Shown piece after piece: positions 59,868-64,000 of a stretch of 64,000 nucleotides of DNA. Source of the stretch: Mesodorylaimus sp. YZB2_4 (Eukaryota; Nematoda; Enoplea; Dorylaimida; Dorylaimidae); contig JASANH010001725.1 of NCBI GenBank assembly GCA_030248295.1, forward strand, positions 186,001 through 250,000, written 5' to 3'. Below the pieces are notes generated by a model that was given only the letters and a program-made list of their open reading frames with translations, was not told the DNA's origin and made no database searches. The position numbers and the translations under genes are program-made. Position 1 is the stretch's first letter. Each line of letters opens with the position of its first letter.

Positions 59868-62800
59868 ATGAGACGAATTAGGTGCTTATTCAGGTGTGAG
59901 ATCGATTTCCGTCTTCCCTATTTATTGTTGTTGTTGACATTGTGCTCCTCCGGAATCGAGGCCCATTCATCGACCGGCAGTTACGAATTGATCGGATCGG
60001 AGGGCGTCGAAAACCGTCTCAAATTTACAAAGTCCAGGGTGGATTACGACGATAAGAGCGGTGTTGGTGGCAAAAGGAAACGATTTGGTCGACAGAGATT
60101 GCACAGGGCCCGGCATACAAGCGTGGACAACAGTAAGGGCTGGTTGTGGTGTGGGGGTGGCCAGGATATTGACAGTAACCCGATCCGTTTTTGGGCCTGT
60201 TTGTTGATTGATTAAGGGAAAGAGGTGTTTTTATTGAGGCCGAGAGGGCGTCTTTTCTCACGGGTCGTGTAGCACGATGAAAGCTAACAAGTTCCTTTGT
60301 GACACCAGCTCCTATTGTGTCTTTTTATAGCGGCTTCGTCGCTTTCTAATCGCATGGAACGTTATAGTAAGTGGAAAGGGGGGCTGAATCTTGACTGTGT
60401 ACTCGTTTGGGTGGGCGCCATCGAATTTTTGGTTTTTTTTAAACTTTAGTTCGTGATGGTAGTGGCTTATTGATGTTTGGCCTGTGTGTTGTCCTCGATC
60501 ACTGTTATTGAAGAAGAGCGTTTTTATGTAAATTTTCCTCGCCTTATTTGGTTTTCGTTTTGGGGGAGAATTGGAAACGTTTCGCACGCTCGACCAACGT
60601 TGACGAATTCGGCGAGATTTTTGGCGTGGGTGAGCTTTGAGAATGCAATGTTGGGGCGGGTTGTAGTGAAGGAAGCGTGACGCGGATTGACCATGTTTGG
60701 CAGTCATTCCTGGTTGGAGAGGACGCGTGGCTAATTTATTCGACGCCACGTTTTTAGGGGTGCAGGTTCTGACCCCTATCTCGTATCTTATCGATGTTGA
60801 CGAGATTTTTATGAGCGCATTGCAATGCGCTATGCACGAGACGTTTTTGTAAGTCGGCGAGTAGAATAGGGAAATGTGGGCGAGGCATTGGCTGATTGAT
60901 GCAAGTCGGAAACGAGGCGTTCTCGAGTGTGATTAGGGATGCGAATGTGCAAAGTTTTGGGTTGGAGTGGACTCGAATCGAGTGTTCGGCGGCTGACACG
61001 CGGTTGCAACAAGAAGAGGTCCCGGTCGATACATTTAGCCGCGGGTTTCTAACTGCATCCGCTCGGTCTCTCGAATCGGCGTGTAATTATGACTGTTTAC
61101 TGGCGAGCGGGGCAATTGTGTTTGTTAGGTAGTAGGTGGGTTTGTTTTGGGGATTAGTGCAAACAATGATCGTGTTTCAGCCTATAATTTACGCCCGGGC
61201 ACTCGTCCAATTGATAGAGAAGCGTTCTTGCGTGCAATTGCTGCGAGGCCCCGTGGTCACAGCCCCGGGGACCCGACCATAGTCCGCCAATTCGATGGCT
61301 TATTCGGATTATATGGGGTCGAACGAGAACCCTGTATAGCTTAGAGGCCGATGGTTTACAAGAAGCCAGGCACACCGATCGAACATATTTCTGCATTTCG
61401 AGCCTACTTTATTGGTCTACAACGATGCGTGGATGACTCGAGGGTCAGAGGGGGCTGGGCGTTTATCATAGAGCAATCAGTCGCCGATTTTTGAAGCTTA
61501 TCCCGAGAGAGCTGGCAGTAAAACGTGGTCGAGTTAATTTTCCGCTTGTTCAGCTCCTTGATGTGACATTCGATATGACGAGGGTGTTTGTTGCCTGAGC
61601 CAGTACGATTGCAGTGGATATGAGGGGGAATCAGCTGCTATCTCGACTGTTTATGAGGAAATTCCGAGTTGGAAAACTGACAATGCACAGTGCACGTAAT
61701 AAGCAATGTCTTGACCTGGCGGGGTGGGAGGGCAGAGCATGGTGTTTTCATTGTTTCGATCGGGCTTTATTGGAGATGAGGCCCCGGGGTGTGGCGCGAG
61801 AATAATGCGGCCACCAGTGCCACCTGACGACGGCAGATGGCAGGAAGGGCGATGGAAGAAGGCGTAAAACGGATACTCGATTCTTGGTTTAATGCAAGGC
61901 CCGTTTTTCTTCATCACCTTTATTTATTACAATGACACAGTCTGCATCCGTACAATAACAAATGCATAAATTATCCTGTCGGCCAGCGTCCTGTTTCGCG
62001 AGGAAACGGGAGATTGTGAGGTCTGGACGAGCTAATTTGAGATAAGCTGGGGTCAGCGGAGGTTGTAATCTTGGACGGAATGGCCTCTCTGGCCGTCGGG
62101 TTTGATAAGCACGGGTCGAGGTGCGAAGTTACGCCCTGGCACGGCACAATCTAGTCGCACGCTCAACGAAGATCCTTGTTGATGGAGGGGGGCAATTACC
62201 GAGTGGTTCAGGGGGCTAATGGAGGGCAGTTGACGATAGGCTGCAGGTGGGAGGCAGCAAGGCGACATACGTAATGGCTTTGCGGATGCGCCGTGTCATC
62301 GGCGTGTCAAGGGGGCTGACGTGTGTGTTCGTAGTGGCATTCGGACGCGTGGAGCAGTTGTTGTAATGATATGCCGGTGGCTGGTGTTGGGTGTTGTGTT
62401 CAGTGTTGGTAGGTGTGTTTGCATGCAGGGCGGTAGTTGGTGCCCAAAGCTAATGCCCAATTTGATGTTGCTTTTCAGATTTGTTGACGGACTCGTTGCA
62501 ATTGAGACGCGATCACGTTTGCGAGGGGCAACGATTGGCTCTGAGGTGTCCTGCGCACACACAGCTAGTCATCAAGAGCACATTTTTCGGTCGGTCGGTG
62601 CCATACAGCGAATTGTGTCCGCCCCGACCTCGTCAACAAGACGAAGAGGAGAATGGTAAAGGATCGGATGAACACTCGGTCGTGTCGCACACGCCATCAT
62701 CGTCGGAGACTCCGTCCTCCGTGTTGGCACTGTGGCAAGAGAGATACGAAGATCTAAGCTGCGATGTGACGAATGCGCATTCCGTAAGTATTAGCCACGT

Positions 62801-63715
62801 CTGCTAGTTCGTCGGCACTGATTCAGCATGAGTGTGAGAGGCCTGGTGTCTGGCGGATGTGCTATCGAATTTCGGTCAGTGTGCACTTCTGACCACAAAT
62901 CATCCGCTATGGACTGGGGACAATCTTTTGTGGCCCTTTAATTTTGGGGTTTGCCTGGACTGGGCATAAATAGTGTTTGTCAGGTGGGGGCATCGTAGCG
63001 TGACGTCTCTTTTGCTCGTCCCTGTGTCTAATTGGACATCGAATCAAGCAAGGCGCGGTTCCGATTCACTATTGCACCTTGCGGACGAGGCGGCAATGGC
63101 GCCCTTTCGTTTCCGTCTTCCAGCCGCTAAGTGGACTTGTGAATATTTCATAAGGCGGAAAGGGAAGGCAGCGGGGAAATGGTCGGGCCAGGGTCGGGGC
63201 GTGTGTGCAATGAATCGAAGCTGTTATTTTGTCTGAATTGCATTCTTTGGCGGCTGATGTATTTTTATGACTGAGATGACTAATATGCAAATTAGCCTTG
63301 ACGGGATGAGCGGAAACGGGGCTTTCGGAAACTGCTCTTTGATCTTCATAAAAATCATGAGACGTGTTTTTGAGGTGGTTGTAAATTCTAGAGCGGAAGG
63401 CTATTAGGCACGTGGGGAGAGAAAATAGGAAATGGGATTTGCGGGGAGAGGGTAGCTCGTGTTTCAAATTCTCAGCGGACTCATGGGGTGGTGATTTCGT
63501 GGCTATAGTATGTGTGAGAGAAGGCAAAGACGTACATGCTAGCGGCGAATAAACCCCTATATTTGCTGACTAATGTGTTTTTTATTTTTAGAAAGTGATG
63601 GAAGTATGCCAATACAGGCGAAAGTGCAAAATAAACGCGAATTCGCGTTTTTTCGGTCGTGATCCATGTCCAAGCACATCGAAATATTTGCAAGTGGCTT
63701 ACAAATGCAAGCCGA
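59868..63715 (+). CDS. eva-1: EVA-1-type SUEL/galactose-binding lectin receptor, 5' part (3' end outside window)
   Basis: EVA-1/EVA1C are single-pass surface proteins with two SUEL lectin domains that act as Slit/Robo and netrin-receptor co-factors in axon and muscle-arm guidance. Exons seen: 59868-60132, 62479-62783, 63592-63715, phases agreeing (231 residues so far). The signal peptide has core YLLLLLTLCSS (about 18-28). A basic stretch with RKR and RQRLHRAR follows. The first lectin domain runs from LLTDSLQLRRDHVCEGQRLA through LRCPAHTQLVIKSTFFGRS to FFGRDPCPSTSKYLQVAYKC, the signature end of the SUEL fold. An acidic Ser-rich insert of about 40 residues (from QQDEEENGKG) splits the domain after LCPPRP. 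The next donor (GTAAGT at 63716) leads towards the second domain beyond the window. Latrophilin also has one SUEL domain, but the upstream words and ending fit EVA-1 better. Confidence 0.8.
60133..62478 (+). other. intron 1 of the EVA-1-like gene
   Basis: A 2.35-kb intron between a GTAAGG donor and a TTTTCAG acceptor. Open frames inside (for example 61147-61344) lack partner exons or family similarity. An additional small in-phase exon cannot be excluded. Confidence 0.6.
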
Positions 63716-64000
63716 GTAAGTTTCGTTATCTTTTCTGGTTCCTTTTTTCCTAAAGGGGATATTGTTTGGCGAACTAGGAGTCTAGTCAGAGTTGTTTCTT
63801 AGCTTCTTTTTTCGCCCACTTTACATCGATGTAAGACGCAGGCCGGTGGAGTTTTGTTTTTCTAGAAAACTAAAAGTCTTGTTTCAAAAACATTTGTTGA
63901 GGGCGTGGCAAAACGATGGGAATATTTAGGGCCGTGGGTTGGGGAGATGCATTGCGTCATTGGTTGTTACGGCCAGGCGCCTGGTGTTGTGTCTGAATGG

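Noticed and set aside
61147..61344. 65-codon frame in EVA-1 intron 1 as an extra exon
   Set aside because: An acceptor-like TTTCAG precedes it, but no donor gives the phase needed to join exon 1 and exon 2.
1..64000. CRISPR arrays, bacterial operons, prophage or replication origin
   Set aside because: No regularly spaced repeats of that kind; spliced genes with eukaryotic families throughout.

Overview
This is eukaryotic, metazoan genomic DNA. Genes are split by many short introns (about 50-100 bases, a few of several kb), and most 3' splice sites read TTTTCAG or TTTTTAG, the short uridine-rich acceptor typical of nematodes. Interspersed GCCTAA/TTAGGC words match the nematode telomere unit. 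Several families present (a PRDM1/BLMP-1 factor, an ODR-2-like Ly6 protein, a TTBK-type kinase, an EVA-1 lectin receptor) fit a nematode or a close relative. A Diego/ANKRD6 protein and an SGK with an intact PX domain suggest it is not a Caenorhabditis-like species. The species itself cannot be named from this window.

Layout. 1-3.9 kb, minus: 5' part of an ANKRD6/Diego ankyrin protein that runs off the left edge. 6.2-13.8 kb, minus: an ASK-type MAP3K (NSY-1/MAP3K5), resolved here as 33 exons coding for about 1380 residues. 13.8-26.8 kb: 13 kb without a recognisable gene, holding a MITE-like element, hairpins and small repeats; it lies upstream of the next gene. 26.8-30.6 kb, plus: BLMP-1/PRDM1 with a SET-type domain and five zinc fingers. 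31.8-32.4 kb, minus: GPI-type Ly6/ODR-2-like protein. 35.5-36.8 kb, minus: TTBK-family kinase. 37.7-39.9 kb, minus: single-exon TMEM200-family membrane protein. 40.9-42.8 kb, minus: possible exons of an unrecognised gene. 43.5-46.9 kb, plus: PX-domain SGK kinase. 47.4-50.6 kb: nested transposon remnants. 51.7-57.2 kb, plus: ethanolaminephosphotransferase (EPT1/SELENOI family) ending in TAG where vertebrates carry selenocysteine. 59.9 kb to the right edge, plus: first exons of an EVA-1-type lectin receptor.

These are independently transcribed single genes, not an operon or a pathway cluster. Some share broad biology: NSY-1 and SGK are stress and insulin-pathway kinases, EVA-1 is a guidance co-receptor, Diego acts in planar polarity, BLMP-1 is a developmental repressor. 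Nothing in the sequence ties them into one system. The best leads are two transposon-like elements with 8-bp target duplications, a third element with a 26-bp terminal inverted repeat and a nested SINE, two GC-AG introns and a 24-nt exon in the MAP3K, two frame-preserving introns of 54 and 57 nt, and the loss of selenocysteine in EPT1. Exon boundaries were worked out by hand from reading frame, splice consensus and family similarity; no alignment or database search was run.
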